Below, in pieces: positions 23,582-31,729 of a DNA stretch of 40,054 nt; positions within the stretch are counted from its first letter, which is position 1; every line of letters begins with the position of its first letter. The stretch lies in assembly GCA_016875165.1 (NCBI GenBank), contig VGSF01000038.1:1-40054 (forward strand), in the 5' to 3' direction. The notes below the pieces were generated by a model. It searched no databases. It was not told the DNA's origin and was given only the letters and a program-made list of their open reading frames with translations. This stretch comes from Deltaproteobacteria bacterium. GTDB taxonomy: Bacteria > Desulfobacterota > SM23-61. The translations under genes and the position numbers were made by a program.

Positions 23582-25065
23582 TGTCCGAAGAACAGGAAGA
23601 CCGGATCAAGGGAGCAGAGGGGGAGCCCCTTTCCGACCCGGACCATGAAGAGACGCAGGTGTTGCAGGGTACGGAATTTATCCTGCGCTTCTATCGCCTG
23701 CTCAAGGGAGCAAGCCTCTATGACCGGAACAACGAATCGATCGAGCGGATGACTGAGGATTGTCTGCAGATAATCAATCCCTGGATCATCGCCGAACGCC
23801 CTTTTTTGTTAAAAATCGTCGGGGACAACTATTACTTCAACAACTTACGCCTTCCCGTGAAGGCGGATAAATTTCTCATCTTTAAAAATTTCTCCCGGGA
23901 GATGATCAAACGCGGCATCGGCAAGCTGGAATTCAGCGGAGAGATGCAGGCTGAAACCCTCAAGGACTTTGTCTTCCTTCTTTACGGACTGGAGGAGAAC
24001 AACGAGAACAATCACCTGTTAGTAGAAAACCATATGGCCCTGAAGGGGATTCAGTCTATTGCTACCGGCAAACTCGAGTTTTTTAAGGAAGAAGATCGGC
24101 TCGTTGATGATAAAGATCAGAAGCAGCAGGCCAAAGAGGTCTATTTTAAAAGCCTCAACCTGGTCAGGGAAATCGTGGAAGGCATCAAGAATCAAAGACT
24201 GATCAACATCCGCAAGGCCAAGCACCTCATGCAGGATGCCGTGAGTTCCATTAAACAAGACGAATCCGCCCTGTTAGGATTGGCCTGTATAAAAAATTAT
24301 GACGAATATACTTTCAACCACTCGGTCAACGTGTCCATTTACGCCATCGCCCTGGGCCAGAGGATCGGAATCCCCAAGAAACAATTGAGCGATTTAGGCA
24401 TGGCCGGGCTGTTCCACGATATCGGGAAGATCAGAATTCCGCAGGAGATATTGAACAAGACGGAGAAACTGTCGCCTGAAGAGTGGACGGTCATCCGGCT
24501 CCACCCGGTAACAGGGGCGGCAATGGTGATTCAAATGAAAGAGTGGGGAGAACTCTCGACCCGTTTGATAAGCGGGGCTTTTGAGCATCACCTGAAGTAT
24601 GACTTGACCGGTTATCCCAGGCTTTCCCGTAAAAAGAACCTTTCTCTCTTCGGCAAGATTGTCGCCATAGCGGATTTCTATGACGCCTTGGTAAGGCCGC
24701 GGTCCTATCGAAAATTTCTCTATGTTTCGGAGAAAATATTAGGCTTCATGCTGGAACGGGCGGGTAAGGACTTTGACCCGGTTCTGGTCAAAATCTTCAT
24801 CAACATGATCGGCATCTTTCCCCTGGGAACCCTGGTCTTGTTGGACACCAATGAAATGGGGATTGTCATGGAAACGCAGGAGGATCCGGATTTAATCGAT
24901 CGGCCGAAAGTCTGCCTGCTTTATTACAGCGATGGTCAATATCGCAAGGGAAAGATCGTGGACCTGCGCGAGATGGATGAAGAGACGAAGACCTTCAAGA
25001 AGTCCATTTTCAAAACTTTAGACCCGAACGAATATAATATCAATGTGGCTGAATTTGTAATTTAA
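23581..25065 (+). CDS. HD-GYP domain protein (probable cyclic-di-GMP phosphodiesterase)
   Basis: From ATG 23581 the protein has 494 residues. The N-terminal ~30-170 region (LLKGASLYDRNNESIERM ... NYYFNNLRLPV ... IKRGIGKLEFSGEMQAETL) parallels that of the upstream protein. A linker helix leads to the HD-GYP domain: NHSVNVSIYAIALG, the metal-binding GLFHDIGKIRIP, LHPVTGAAM, and HHLKYDLTGYP, where the usual DGxGYP reads DLTGYP, then IADFYDALVRPRSYR. These enzymes hydrolyse cyclic dinucleotides in the cytoplasm. A C-terminal ~90-residue extension is of unknown fold. AAGGAG lies 11 bases upstream. Confidence 0.92.
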   Translation: MSEEQEDRIKGAEGEPLSDPDHEETQVLQGTEFILRFYRLLKGASLYDRNNESIERMTEDCLQIINPWIIAERPFLLKIVGDNYYFNNLRLPVKADKFLIFKNFSREMIKRGIGKLEFSGEMQAETLKDFVFLLYGLEENNENNHLLVENHMALKGIQSIATGKLEFFKEEDRLVDDKDQKQQAKEVYFKSLNLVREIVEGIKNQRLINIRKAKHLMQDAVSSIKQDESALLGLACIKNYDEYTFNHSVNVSIYAIALGQRIGIPKKQLSDLGMAGLFHDIGKIRIPQEILNKTEKLSPEEWTVIRLHPVTGAAMVIQMKEWGELSTRLISGAFEHHLKYDLTGYPRLSRKKNLSLFGKIVAIADFYDALVRPRSYRKFLYVSEKILGFMLERAGKDFDPVLVKIFINMIGIFPLGTLVLLDTNEMGIVMETQEDPDLIDRPKVCLLYYSDGQYRKGKIVDLREMDEETKTFKKSIFKTLDPNEYNINVAEFVI

Positions 25066-25090
25066 CCAAACCCTGGAATTCAAAGCCGGT

Positions 25091-25510
25091 TTACTTAACC
25101 ACCAGGGGGCCTTTGTGCCATCGTTTTATTTCTGTTAAAGTAACCTCGAATTTCAGCGGATAGATATAATAATGAAGGTCTATTTGGCTGTCCCAGGAAA
25201 CGGATATGATTAGTGAGTCTGTCGTCTGCCTGATTTGGATGTTACGGGGTTTAATCTCCACTCCAACTTCAGTGGCCTTGACAATGATTTTCTCCTTTAT
25301 TTGCGCTTCGTGTTTTTCACTTCCGGCAACTGCCCAGTTCAAAGCCTCCTGGATTTTATATTTTACCTCAAAATAATTCCAATAAGTCTTGCCCACCTTG
25401 AATCCAACGTATAAAAACACGCCGGCCAGGATCAAGAACACCAGACAACCAATGGGAGTAGTTCCTTTATGCCCGCTGTTCCTGTCGAAAAAAAAGAGCC
25501 TCCCCATCAT
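25091..25510 (-). CDS. Membrane-anchored protein of the CvpA operon, unknown function
   Basis: The product has 139 residues with one transmembrane helix (~19-40, IGCLVFLILAGVFLYVGFKV) and an external domain of alternating strands (IVKATEVGVEIKPRNIQIRQ ... LIISVSWDSQIDLHYYIYPL). The layout recalls DUF4845-type envelope proteins, but the match is not secure. Its ATG (25510, with a second at 25507) overlaps the TGA of the upstream CvpA-family gene, so the two are translationally coupled. The gene ends 25 bases from the convergent HD-GYP gene, with no clear terminator between. Confidence 0.7.
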   Translation of the reverse strand: MMGRLFFFDRNSGHKGTTPIGCLVFLILAGVFLYVGFKVGKTYWNYFEVKYKIQEALNWAVAGSEKHEAQIKEKIIVKATEVGVEIKPRNIQIRQTTDSLIISVSWDSQIDLHYYIYPLKFEVTLTEIKRWHKGPLVVK

Positions 25511-26073
25511 CTTTTCTCTCCTTTAGCCTCGTTTTTTCCCCCGGCCAATTCCTGAGCAGCCCAGTATTTTTTAAGCTCTTTTTCTTTCTCCATATAGAGG
25601 GCGCCGAGTTTCTCCGGGACCAGATAAGAAAGACCGCGGGCGATAGTAACGGCAACAGGAGCAATCTGAGAATCCGAAAGAGTCTTACTTTTAGGGGGTA
25701 AAAAGGCCGTTAGCACGAGCAGGGCAATAGCGATGAGGAGGATGGCCTTTAGAAAGCCAAAGGCTGCTCCTCCCAAACGATCCGCGAAGCTAAGGTCCAT
25801 CTTTTTCACCAGACGGGAAAGGGCCTTGCCTAAAAGACTTATGGAGAGGGCAACGAGGATGAAAAGGATGGCAAACCCGAGAATCTGACCCAGGGTTTCA
25901 TTTTCCACCCAGCGTCTCAGCCAATTGGCCCAAGACGAAGCGCCATAGCTGGCAGCGAAGAAACCCAGGATGATGGAAAGGAAAGAAAAGATTTCCCGCA
26001 CCAGTCCGCGGATCAGGCTGTAAATAACCGATGCTCCGATGATTACGATAAAAACTATGTCCAGAGTGTTCAT
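25507..26073 (-). CDS. CvpA family membrane protein
   Basis: The product has 188 residues with four predicted transmembrane helices (LDIVFIVIIGASVIYSLIRG; IFSFLSIILGFFAASYG; ILGFAILFILVALSISLLG; FLKAILLIAIALLVLTAFL). It carries the family features of a GLVREIFS turn after helix 1 and a glycine-rich DRLGGAAFGFLKA before helix 4. The C-terminal tail is charged and cytoplasmic. CvpA proteins were named for colicin V production but are widely conserved envelope proteins with a broader, unsettled role. It is the first gene of a two-gene operon with 25091-25510. The MITE copy at 26134 lies just upstream of its promoter region. Confidence 0.88.
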   Translation of the reverse strand: MNTLDIVFIVIIGASVIYSLIRGLVREIFSFLSIILGFFAASYGASSWANWLRRWVENETLGQILGFAILFILVALSISLLGKALSRLVKKMDLSFADRLGGAAFGFLKAILLIAIALLVLTAFLPPKSKTLSDSQIAPVAVTIARGLSYLVPEKLGALYMEKEKELKKYWAAQELAGGKNEAKGEKR

Positions 26074-26133
26074 GGCTTGCCTTGTAGGATGTTTATACCT
26101 CAGCCATTTAATAATTTCAAGGAAAAAAGGGTT

Positions 26134-26408
26134 GTAACACTTTAACTCCTTGAAAAGAGGTGGGGCGTAAGGTCAGAGGGAATCCATGGTCCGGGGGCCT
26201 GGTCCCGCCATGGCGGGATTGGAATCATAAGGCGCTGATTTCTTCGCGGGTGGGGCGGGGAAAACGCCCCCCGCCTCCTCCGGCGGAAACGAGCGGGGTT
26301 CTTCGTGGCCAAGCGGAAACCCGGCCGATGCTTCCGGCGCGTTCCACCCAGACCCCCGGACCTCAATAAAGGTGGTAAAACCACTTTTTCAAACCGCTAA
26401 ATTGATAC
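26134..26408. mobile_element. MITE copy 2 (275 bp) with 8-bp target duplication
   Basis: This is the second copy of the element at 1819-2091. It starts GTAACACTTTAAC and its other end reverse-complements to GTATCAATTTAGC. It is flanked by the exact 8-bp direct repeat AAAGGGTT (26126-26133 and 26409-26416). GTAA termini with 8-bp duplications are characteristic of IS66-family transposition, so the element was probably moved by an IS66 transposase supplied from elsewhere. Confidence 0.85.
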
Positions 26409-26414
26409 AAAGGG

Positions 26415-26465
26415 TTAAATATCGTAAGGCGAGAGAGCGCAAGGGGCGAGAGCGGTAAGAGAGGA
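26415..26465. repeat. GGCGAGAGAGCGCAAGGGGCGAG word repeats
   Basis: A short purine-rich run of GCGAGAG / GCGCAAGG / GCGGTAAG variants follows the MITE. No coding frame is supported up to the repeat at 26566. Confidence 0.4.
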
Positions 26466-26565
26466 TCAATCTTCCTATCCCATTAGGCCTCCCGGCTTAC
26501 CCCTTAAGCAATTTTGGGATTGAATTTGTGTTGCCTGAAGGGGCGCCTTTTGTTATTTTAAAAGG

Positions 26566-26843
26566 GATGATCTCGTAAAAAGTCGTCACTCCGGCCTGCC
26601 TGTGCCTGGCAGACAGGTGAAAACCATTTATAAGCATTTGAAAATACTGGAGCCTCTTGCAAAAGTCCGTAATTTACCCTTCGACAGGCTCAGGGTGAAC
26701 GGGCTTAGGTTGAAATTATTTAGTTTTTCCGTTCGTGGTGAGCTTGTCGAACCACAAAAAATACTTTTGCAAGAGGCTCGCTGGATTCCGGCTTTCGCCG
26801 GAATGACGGAAAAGGGCATTTTCAGACTTTTTACGAGATCATC
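26566..26843. repeat. Repeat A copy 1, interrupted by a repeat B copy
   Basis: The ends are GATGATCTCGTAAAAAGTC and its inverted form. AAAAGG occurs directly outside both ends (26560-26565 and 26844-26849), a likely 6-bp target duplication. Repeat B copy 1 (26650-26779) sits inside. Copy 4 at 33287-33441 is an inverted A copy of the same subtype without the B insertion. Confidence 0.75.
26650..26779. repeat. Repeat B copy 1 (130 bp)
   Basis: The ends are GAGCCTCTTGCAAAAGT and ACTTTTGCAAGAGGCTC, perfect 17-bp inverted repeats. The interior contains the inner inverted pair TTCGACAGGCTCAGGGTGA / GGTGAGCTTGTCGAA. Near-identical copies lie at 31802-31932 and 33094-33284. Confidence 0.85.
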
Positions 26844-26862
26844 AAAAGGGGTGATGGGAAAA

Positions 26863-27786
26863 ATGGATTTTAGGAAATTTTGGCTAAGAAATAAAATTGA
26901 AGAATCAACCAGGCCGGAATATATGGAGGATGGGCCTTATCCAGCCCCGATTTACCCCAGGCCCCGGATCGCGGTTAATTTCATCCTGTTTATCCTCACC
27001 CTGGCTACAACTCTTTTAGCCGGGGCGCTCCAGGAGGGGGTGAACCCTTTGAAAAATCCAGAGCAGATTTTCAAAGGGATTCCGTTTTCCTTCTCCCTGC
27101 TGGGCATTCTCCTGGCGCATGAGCTGGGGCATTACCTGGTCGCCAAAAAGCATGGACTAAATGTTACCTTGCCATATTTCATCCCGGCGCCTTCTTTTAT
27201 CGGCACCTTTGGGGCTTTCATCAAAATACTTTCACCCGTGCGGGACCGGCGGATCCTATTAGACGTGGGCGCAGCCGGGCCCCTGGTGGGCATCGCTGTC
27301 TCTATCCCCCTTCTCATCCTGGGCCTTCAGCTTTCGGAAGTGAAGATGGTTCAAGAGCAGGCAGGAACCACTCTGGGTTCTTCCCTCCTCCTTTCCTTAT
27401 TGAGCCGGCTGGTGGTGGGTCCCGTCCCCGAAGGTTTTAATATTGTCATCCACCCGGTCGGGTTTGCCGGTTGGATCGGTCTATTAGTTACCTCCCTCAA
27501 TCTTTTACCCATCGGGCAATTAGATGGGGGGCATGTGGCCTATGCCCTCCTGGGGGAAAGACAGAATAAAATTGCCAAATATGTTTTTGTGGGATTATTG
27601 GGCCTGGGTGTTTTTGGATGGCCGGGCTGGCTTTTATGGGGGCTTCTTCTTTTCATTATGGGATTTCGTCATCCCCCTTTGCTTAAATGGTGGGTTCCTT
27701 TAGACCGCAAGCGCAAGATTATGGGATGGGTGGCCGTAGCCATTTTTAGTTTAACTTTCATTCCTGTACCTTTCAGTGGGTTTTAA
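26863..27786 (+). CDS. Site-2-type membrane metalloprotease (peptidase M50)
   Basis: From ATG 26863 (MDFRKFWLRNK) the protein has 307 residues; in-frame ATG 26854 and GTG 26851 are alternatives. The longer open frame upstream is repeat sequence and is rejected. Several transmembrane helices carry the zinc motif HELGH (in LLAHELGHYLVAKKHG) and the distal LNLLPIGQLDGGHVAYALLG aspartate motif. The cytoplasmic loop YFIPAPSFIGTFGAFIK is typical of the plant EGY/archaeal-like S2P subgroup. These proteases cut transmembrane regulators or act as chaperone-like enzymes. No substrate gene is adjacent. AGGGG lies within 13 bases of the chosen start. Confidence 0.9.
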   Translation: MDFRKFWLRNKIEESTRPEYMEDGPYPAPIYPRPRIAVNFILFILTLATTLLAGALQEGVNPLKNPEQIFKGIPFSFSLLGILLAHELGHYLVAKKHGLNVTLPYFIPAPSFIGTFGAFIKILSPVRDRRILLDVGAAGPLVGIAVSIPLLILGLQLSEVKMVQEQAGTTLGSSLLLSLLSRLVVGPVPEGFNIVIHPVGFAGWIGLLVTSLNLLPIGQLDGGHVAYALLGERQNKIAKYVFVGLLGLGVFGWPGWLLWGLLLFIMGFRHPPLLKWWVPLDRKRKIMGWVAVAIFSLTFIPVPFSGF

Positions 27787-27787
27787 A

Positions 27788-27985
27788 AAAGAACGCAAGG
27801 CGTAAGGCGATAGACGAAAGACGAAAGACGATGGACGATGGACGATGAACCATGAACGATGGACGAATGGCGCAGGGCAATAAAAACAAGGAATAGGTAA
27901 TAAAGAGTGAGAGGCAACAGGCGCAAGGCCCAAGGCGCCAGGCGAAAATGGTAGAGAACAGAGCGGAAAAACCGTAAGGCCTAAG
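27788..27985. repeat. Short-word repeat region (GATAGACGAAAGACG, CAAGGCGTAAGGCG)
   Basis: Runs of AAGGCGTAAGGCGATAGACG, AAAGACGATGGACGATGG and CAAGGCCCAAGGCGCCAGG fill the space before the MBL gene. The words match those at 5560-5632, 21650-21700 and 30860-30880. Confidence 0.6.
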
Positions 27986-28035
27986 GGGTGGAACGACTTA
28001 GACGATTGCGACTTACGCTTTACGTAAAAGGGGGC

Positions 28036-28632
28036 ATGGTGGAAATTAAAAGATTGGAAGTGGGTTTTTTTGGAAATAATTGTTATATCCTGACCTGTCC
28101 CTGGACGCGGGAAGGCGTAATTATCGATCCGGCAGCCGAGGCCCAACGCATCCTGCAAGAAGCGGAGGGGACGGTTATCAGGTATATCCTGATTACCCAT
28201 GGTCATAGGGATCATATAGGCGCCCTGGAAGAAGTGAGAAATAAGGCCGGCGCCCCCGTGGGGATTCATGCGGGGGATGTTAGGGGGTTGAAAAAACCTC
28301 CGGATTTTTTCCTGCAAGACGGGCAAATGCTGGCGTTTGGCAACTATTCCTTAAAGGTTTTGCATACACCTGGCCATTCGCCAGGTGGAGTTTGTTTGCT
28401 TGGCGAAAAAAAACTCTTCAGCGGAGACACTATCTTTCCCAATGGCCCCGGTAACACGTCGATCCCCGGATCAGATGAACAGATGATCCTGGCATCCATC
28501 CATTCGAAAATTTTCGTCCTCCCTGATGATACGATCATTTATCCCGGTCATGGATTGGAAACCACAGTCGGGCGGGAGAGGCAAACACCATTCTATCCTC
28601 TACCCCTGCGGATGGACAAGGACCAGTCATGA
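28036..28632 (+). CDS. MBL-fold metallo-hydrolase (GloB-like)
   Basis: From ATG 28036 (MVEIKRLEVG) the protein has 198 residues. It shows the metallo-beta-lactamase metal motif THGHRDHIG (~56-64), the downstream His in LHTPGHSPGG, Asp in LFSGDTIFP and the last His in IYPGHGLET. This set matches hydroxyacylglutathione-hydrolase-like hydrolases that bind two metal ions. AAAGGGGG lies just upstream. The stop overlaps the next ATG (ATGA). It is the first gene of a three-gene operon with an acyl/aminoacyl-transferase-like protein and a glycosyltransferase. The substrate is unknown. Confidence 0.92.
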   Translation: MVEIKRLEVGFFGNNCYILTCPWTREGVIIDPAAEAQRILQEAEGTVIRYILITHGHRDHIGALEEVRNKAGAPVGIHAGDVRGLKKPPDFFLQDGQMLAFGNYSLKVLHTPGHSPGGVCLLGEKKLFSGDTIFPNGPGNTSIPGSDEQMILASIHSKIFVLPDDTIIYPGHGLETTVGRERQTPFYPLPLRMDKDQS

Positions 28633-29627
28633 TACTCGAAGCGCTTAAGGCAAGTTCCTTTCCGGAGGCTTTGACGGAAGAATGGGAAGCGCTTCTCTTA
28701 GGCAGCCATTATCCAAATCCTTTCCTTACCCCTGCCTGGAATGAAATCTGGTTGAGGCATTTCGGAAGTTTGCTTGAGGTGAAGATAATCCTTTGCCGGA
28801 CTGACCTAGGCCCTCTTTTAGCCCTGGGCGCCTTCGTGAATTCAAAAGGAGAGGGAAACGGGCTTACCCTGCTGGGCAGCACGGATGTTTGCGATTACCG
28901 CGACCTAATTGTCGCCCCAGGTAGTGAAGAACAGGTTTTCAAGGCCCTGGCCGGTTTTTTCCGGGAAGGGCCATGGGAATATCTGGAGTTTGACGGAATC
29001 TCCGAATTCTCACCCACGGCCCAATTTTTACCCCCGGTTATGGAGTCTTTCGGCTTCAAGGTGGTAAAAGAAGTTGAAGAGGCGGCTATCTATCTGGACC
29101 TTCCCTCTAATTGGGAAGATTTTTTGGAAAGATTAAATGCAAAGGACCGGCACGAGCTTCGCCGGAAAATGCGCCGCATAGAGAGGGAAGCCACTTTCGA
29201 ATTGTCGGGGAATGAGGATTTGCCTTCCGGTCCGGAAAAAATGGAAATTTTTTTTTCCCTTAACCGCAAGAGCCGGAAGGACAAGGCAGAATTCATGACT
29301 CCGGCGATGGAATCTTATTTCCGGGAGATTGCCTCTCGATTTAAGGAGAGGGGATGGCTAAAATTGTCTTTTTTGAAAGTCGAGGGCCAGGAGGTTGCTG
29401 CGTTTTTCTCTTTTGATTTTGCAGGAACAGAATACGTTTACAACTCGGGGTATGATCCCCAATTTAGCAGGTTCAGTCCCGGTATTATCCTGGCTGCCCT
29501 TTGTATTCGCCGGGCCATAGAAAAAGGCATGATACGGTTCAATTTCTTGCGGGGAAGGGAAGAATATAAATATCGCCTGGGGGGCAAAGAGGAAAAAATC
29601 TACCGGATTCGTGTGGAAAAAAGATGA
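28629..29627 (+). CDS. GNAT/FemAB-like acyltransferase (CelD/BcsL type)
   Basis: The product has 332 residues. The N-terminal part (NPFLTPAWNEIWLRHFG) and the central LERLNAKDRHELRRKMRRIE block, followed by FFSLNRKSRKDKAEFMTP and the C-terminal GTEYVYNSGYDPQFSRFSPG and INFLRGREEYKYRLGG-like end, match the Acetyltransferase_6 family of tandem-GNAT proteins. This family often sits in polysaccharide gene clusters. It overlaps the MBL gene (ATGA 28629-28632) and the glycosyltransferase (ATGA 29624-29627). A role in modifying a cell-surface glycan or glycolipid is inferred from the latter. The acyl donor and acceptor are unknown. Confidence 0.85.
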   Translation: MILEALKASSFPEALTEEWEALLLGSHYPNPFLTPAWNEIWLRHFGSLLEVKIILCRTDLGPLLALGAFVNSKGEGNGLTLLGSTDVCDYRDLIVAPGSEEQVFKALAGFFREGPWEYLEFDGISEFSPTAQFLPPVMESFGFKVVKEVEEAAIYLDLPSNWEDFLERLNAKDRHELRRKMRRIEREATFELSGNEDLPSGPEKMEIFFSLNRKSRKDKAEFMTPAMESYFREIASRFKERGWLKLSFLKVEGQEVAAFFSFDFAGTEYVYNSGYDPQFSRFSPGIILAALCIRRAIEKGMIRFNFLRGREEYKYRLGGKEEKIYRIRVEKR

Positions 29628-30859
29628 GACGTATCGCTGTTCTCAGCGTGCACAGTTGTCCTTTAGCGGCCCTCGGAGGCAAAGAAACCGGGGGAATGAA
29701 CGTTTACGTGCGCGAATTAAGCCGGGAGATGGGCCGCCTTGGCCTGCGGGTGGATGTATTCACCCGATCCCAAAATCCCCATATCTCCCGAATCGTCTCC
29801 ATGGGCCGAAAGGCCCGGGTCATTCACCTCCAGGCAGGGCCGGAAGAACCTGTGCCTAAAAACGAGATTCTGAATTTTTTACCCGAGTTTACTTCGAGAA
29901 TCGTTCAATTCGCCAAAGAGAATAAGATTTGCTACGATTTAGTGCATTCCCATTATTGGCTTTCCGGCTGGGTAGGGGAGCATCTCAAGGGTCAATGGTC
30001 TATTCCTTTAGTGCATATGTTTCACACTTTAGGAGTTTTAAAAAATTCAGTCAGGCGGAAGGGTGAGGAGAAAGAAACCAGGGACCGTCTAAGGGTCGAA
30101 AAGCAAATCATGGATGTGGCTGATTGCCTGATCGCCCCGAGTCCATGGGAAAGGGAACAAATGATCCTGCACAACCCTGCCAAAATCCTGGTTATCCCCT
30201 GCGGGGTGGATCTGACCCTTTTTAAACCCCTTCCGGCCATGAAAGCCAAAAAAATACTCGGCCTTTCGGAAAGGGAATTTGTTCTATTTGTCGGCCGGAT
30301 TGACGCAATTAAAGGAATTGATGTATTGATCAGAGCTATCAATCATCTTTCCCGCAAACCATGGGGGCGCAGTCACAGTCATAATTTAGGGTTGATCATA
30401 ATTGGGGGCGAATTGGATGCAGACCACCGGGCTGAAAGCCAGGAAATGCAGAAGTTACGGAAGATGGTCAACCGTATGAAATTACATGATAAGGTTGCTT
30501 TTTGGGGATCACAGCGGCAGGATCTGCTGCCCTATTTCTATTCAGCAGCCAAGGCCCTGGTCTTATCTTCACGGTATGAATCTTTTGGCATGGTGGCCCT
30601 GGAAGCCATGGCCTGCGGAACACCGGTGATAGCTTCCAGAGTTGGCGGGCTCCAGTACACGGTAAAGGATGGTCAAACCGGATTTTTAGTCCCGGAAGGG
30701 GATTGGAAAGCTCTGGCCGACCGGATCCAGGAGGTTATCGAGAATCCTCCATTAGCCAAAAAATTGACCCGGGCGGCCTTGGCCAAAGTCAAGCAATTTA
30801 GCTGGCCGGCCATTACCAAAAAAGTGATGAGCCTATATGATTCCCTTATAAAGCCGTGA
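29624..30859 (+). CDS. GT4-family glycosyltransferase
   Basis: The product has 411 residues. The N-terminal Rossmann domain has GGKETGGMNVYVRELSREM and HSHYWLSGWVGEHL, as in MshA and sucrose-phosphate-synthase-like GT4 enzymes. The C-terminal domain has LFVGRIDAIKGIDVLI and the EX7E donor-binding motif in ESFGMVALEAMACGTPV. These retaining enzymes transfer sugar from a nucleotide donor; some use inositol phosphate as acceptor. An inositol monophosphatase is encoded convergently just downstream, which would fit an inositol-containing product, but this is only inference. The start overlaps the upstream gene by four bases. Confidence 0.93.
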   Translation: MRRIAVLSVHSCPLAALGGKETGGMNVYVRELSREMGRLGLRVDVFTRSQNPHISRIVSMGRKARVIHLQAGPEEPVPKNEILNFLPEFTSRIVQFAKENKICYDLVHSHYWLSGWVGEHLKGQWSIPLVHMFHTLGVLKNSVRRKGEEKETRDRLRVEKQIMDVADCLIAPSPWEREQMILHNPAKILVIPCGVDLTLFKPLPAMKAKKILGLSEREFVLFVGRIDAIKGIDVLIRAINHLSRKPWGRSHSHNLGLIIIGGELDADHRAESQEMQKLRKMVNRMKLHDKVAFWGSQRQDLLPYFYSAAKALVLSSRYESFGMVALEAMACGTPVIASRVGGLQYTVKDGQTGFLVPEGDWKALADRIQEVIENPPLAKKLTRAALAKVKQFSWPAITKKVMSLYDSLIKP

Positions 30860-30935
30860 GGCGCAAGGCGTAAGGCGCAAGTGGTTCTGACATCTGACAT
30901 CTGACATCTGACTTCTGATTCCTGCCTTCCCCGGA
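30858..30935. repeat. CTGACAT tandem repeat and GGCGCAAGGCGTAA words
   Basis: After the glycosyltransferase stop, GAGGCGCAAGGCGTAAGGCG is followed by three tandem CTGACAT units and CTGACTTCTGATTCC derivatives. The run lies between two convergent genes. Confidence 0.6.
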
Positions 30936-30946
30936 ATCGTTATTTT

Positions 30947-31729
30947 TCACCATGATTTCCCCATCTTTAAGATATTAAGCATTTCCCGGTGAATCTTCCC
31001 GTTGCTGGCCAGGACATGTTGTCCATTCAGGCCGAGGTTTTTCCCGGAAAAATCGGTAATTTTCCCCCCGGCTTCCCGAACAATCAGGCTTCCGGCAGCC
31101 ATGTCCCAGGTCCCTAACTTCATTTCCCAGAACCCGTCAAAACGCCCCGCAGCCACGTAGCAGAGGTCCAGGGCCGCAGAACCGGCCCTTCTTACGGCAT
31201 GGACCCGCAGGGCAAAATTATGAAAATGGTCAAAATTATTGACCGGACTTTCCCGCAGGTCATAAGGGAATCCCGTGGCCAGGAGGCTAAGAGATAATTT
31301 GGGGACCGAAGACACCTGGATTTTTTTCCCGTTCAGACGCGCTCCTTTTCCTTTTTCGGCCAGGAAAAGTTCTCCGCGCGTCGGGTCATAAACTACGCCA
31401 AGGATTATTTCCCCGGACTTTTCCAGGGCGATAGAGACGCAAAAAACCGGGAAGCCGTGGGCATAATTGGTGGTTCCGTCTAAGGGATCGATAATCCAGC
31501 GGAAAGGAGAATTTTTCTGCTTTGTGGTTTGTTCCTCGGCTAATATATTGTGATCCGGATAGCGCCGGTTGATGGTGGAAACGATGACTTTTTCGGCAAG
31601 GAGGTCCATCTCCGTAACTAAATTGACTGCTCCCTTGTAGGCCACTTTTCTTCTCTGGCCAAGTTTATTTTTTAAAAGAAGCCCGGCTTCCTTCGCCGCC
31701 AATATGGCTATTTTTTTAAAAGATTCCAT
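30947..31729 (-). CDS. Inositol monophosphatase family protein
   Basis: The product has 260 residues, the normal family length. The metal-binding motifs are complete: EEQTT after HNILA (motif with Glu), WIIDPLDGTTNYAHG (Asp-Pro-Leu-Asp-Gly-Thr) and WDMAAGSLIVREAGG near the C-terminus. The enzyme removes phosphate from inositol monophosphate or related sugar phosphates with Mg2+. It is convergent with the glycosyltransferase, separated by the short-word repeat. Repeat B copy 2 lies just upstream of the start, so the promoter must lie within ~70 bases or inside that repeat. Confidence 0.95.
   Translation of the reverse strand: MESFKKIAILAAKEAGLLLKNKLGQRRKVAYKGAVNLVTEMDLLAEKVIVSTINRRYPDHNILAEEQTTKQKNSPFRWIIDPLDGTTNYAHGFPVFCVSIALEKSGEIILGVVYDPTRGELFLAEKGKGARLNGKKIQVSSVPKLSLSLLATGFPYDLRESPVNNFDHFHNFALRVHAVRRAGSAALDLCYVAAGRFDGFWEMKLGTWDMAAGSLIVREAGGKITDFSGKNLGLNGQHVLASNGKIHREMLNILKMGKSW

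Noticed and set aside
26602..26862. N-terminal extension of the membrane protease
   Set aside because: The extra codons are repeat A and B DNA. The family's usual start and a binding site lie at 26854-26863.
5560..30935. CRISPR array
   Set aside because: The word repeats are short, degenerate, without constant repeat length or unique spacers, and no cas gene is in the window.
28036..31729. Mycothiol-like pathway (MshA-type transferase, inositol phosphatase, MBL hydrolase)
   Set aside because: There is no deacetylase, cysteine ligase or acetyltransferase of the MshB/C/D type. The similarity of the GT4 enzyme to MshA is shared by many unrelated glycosyltransferases.
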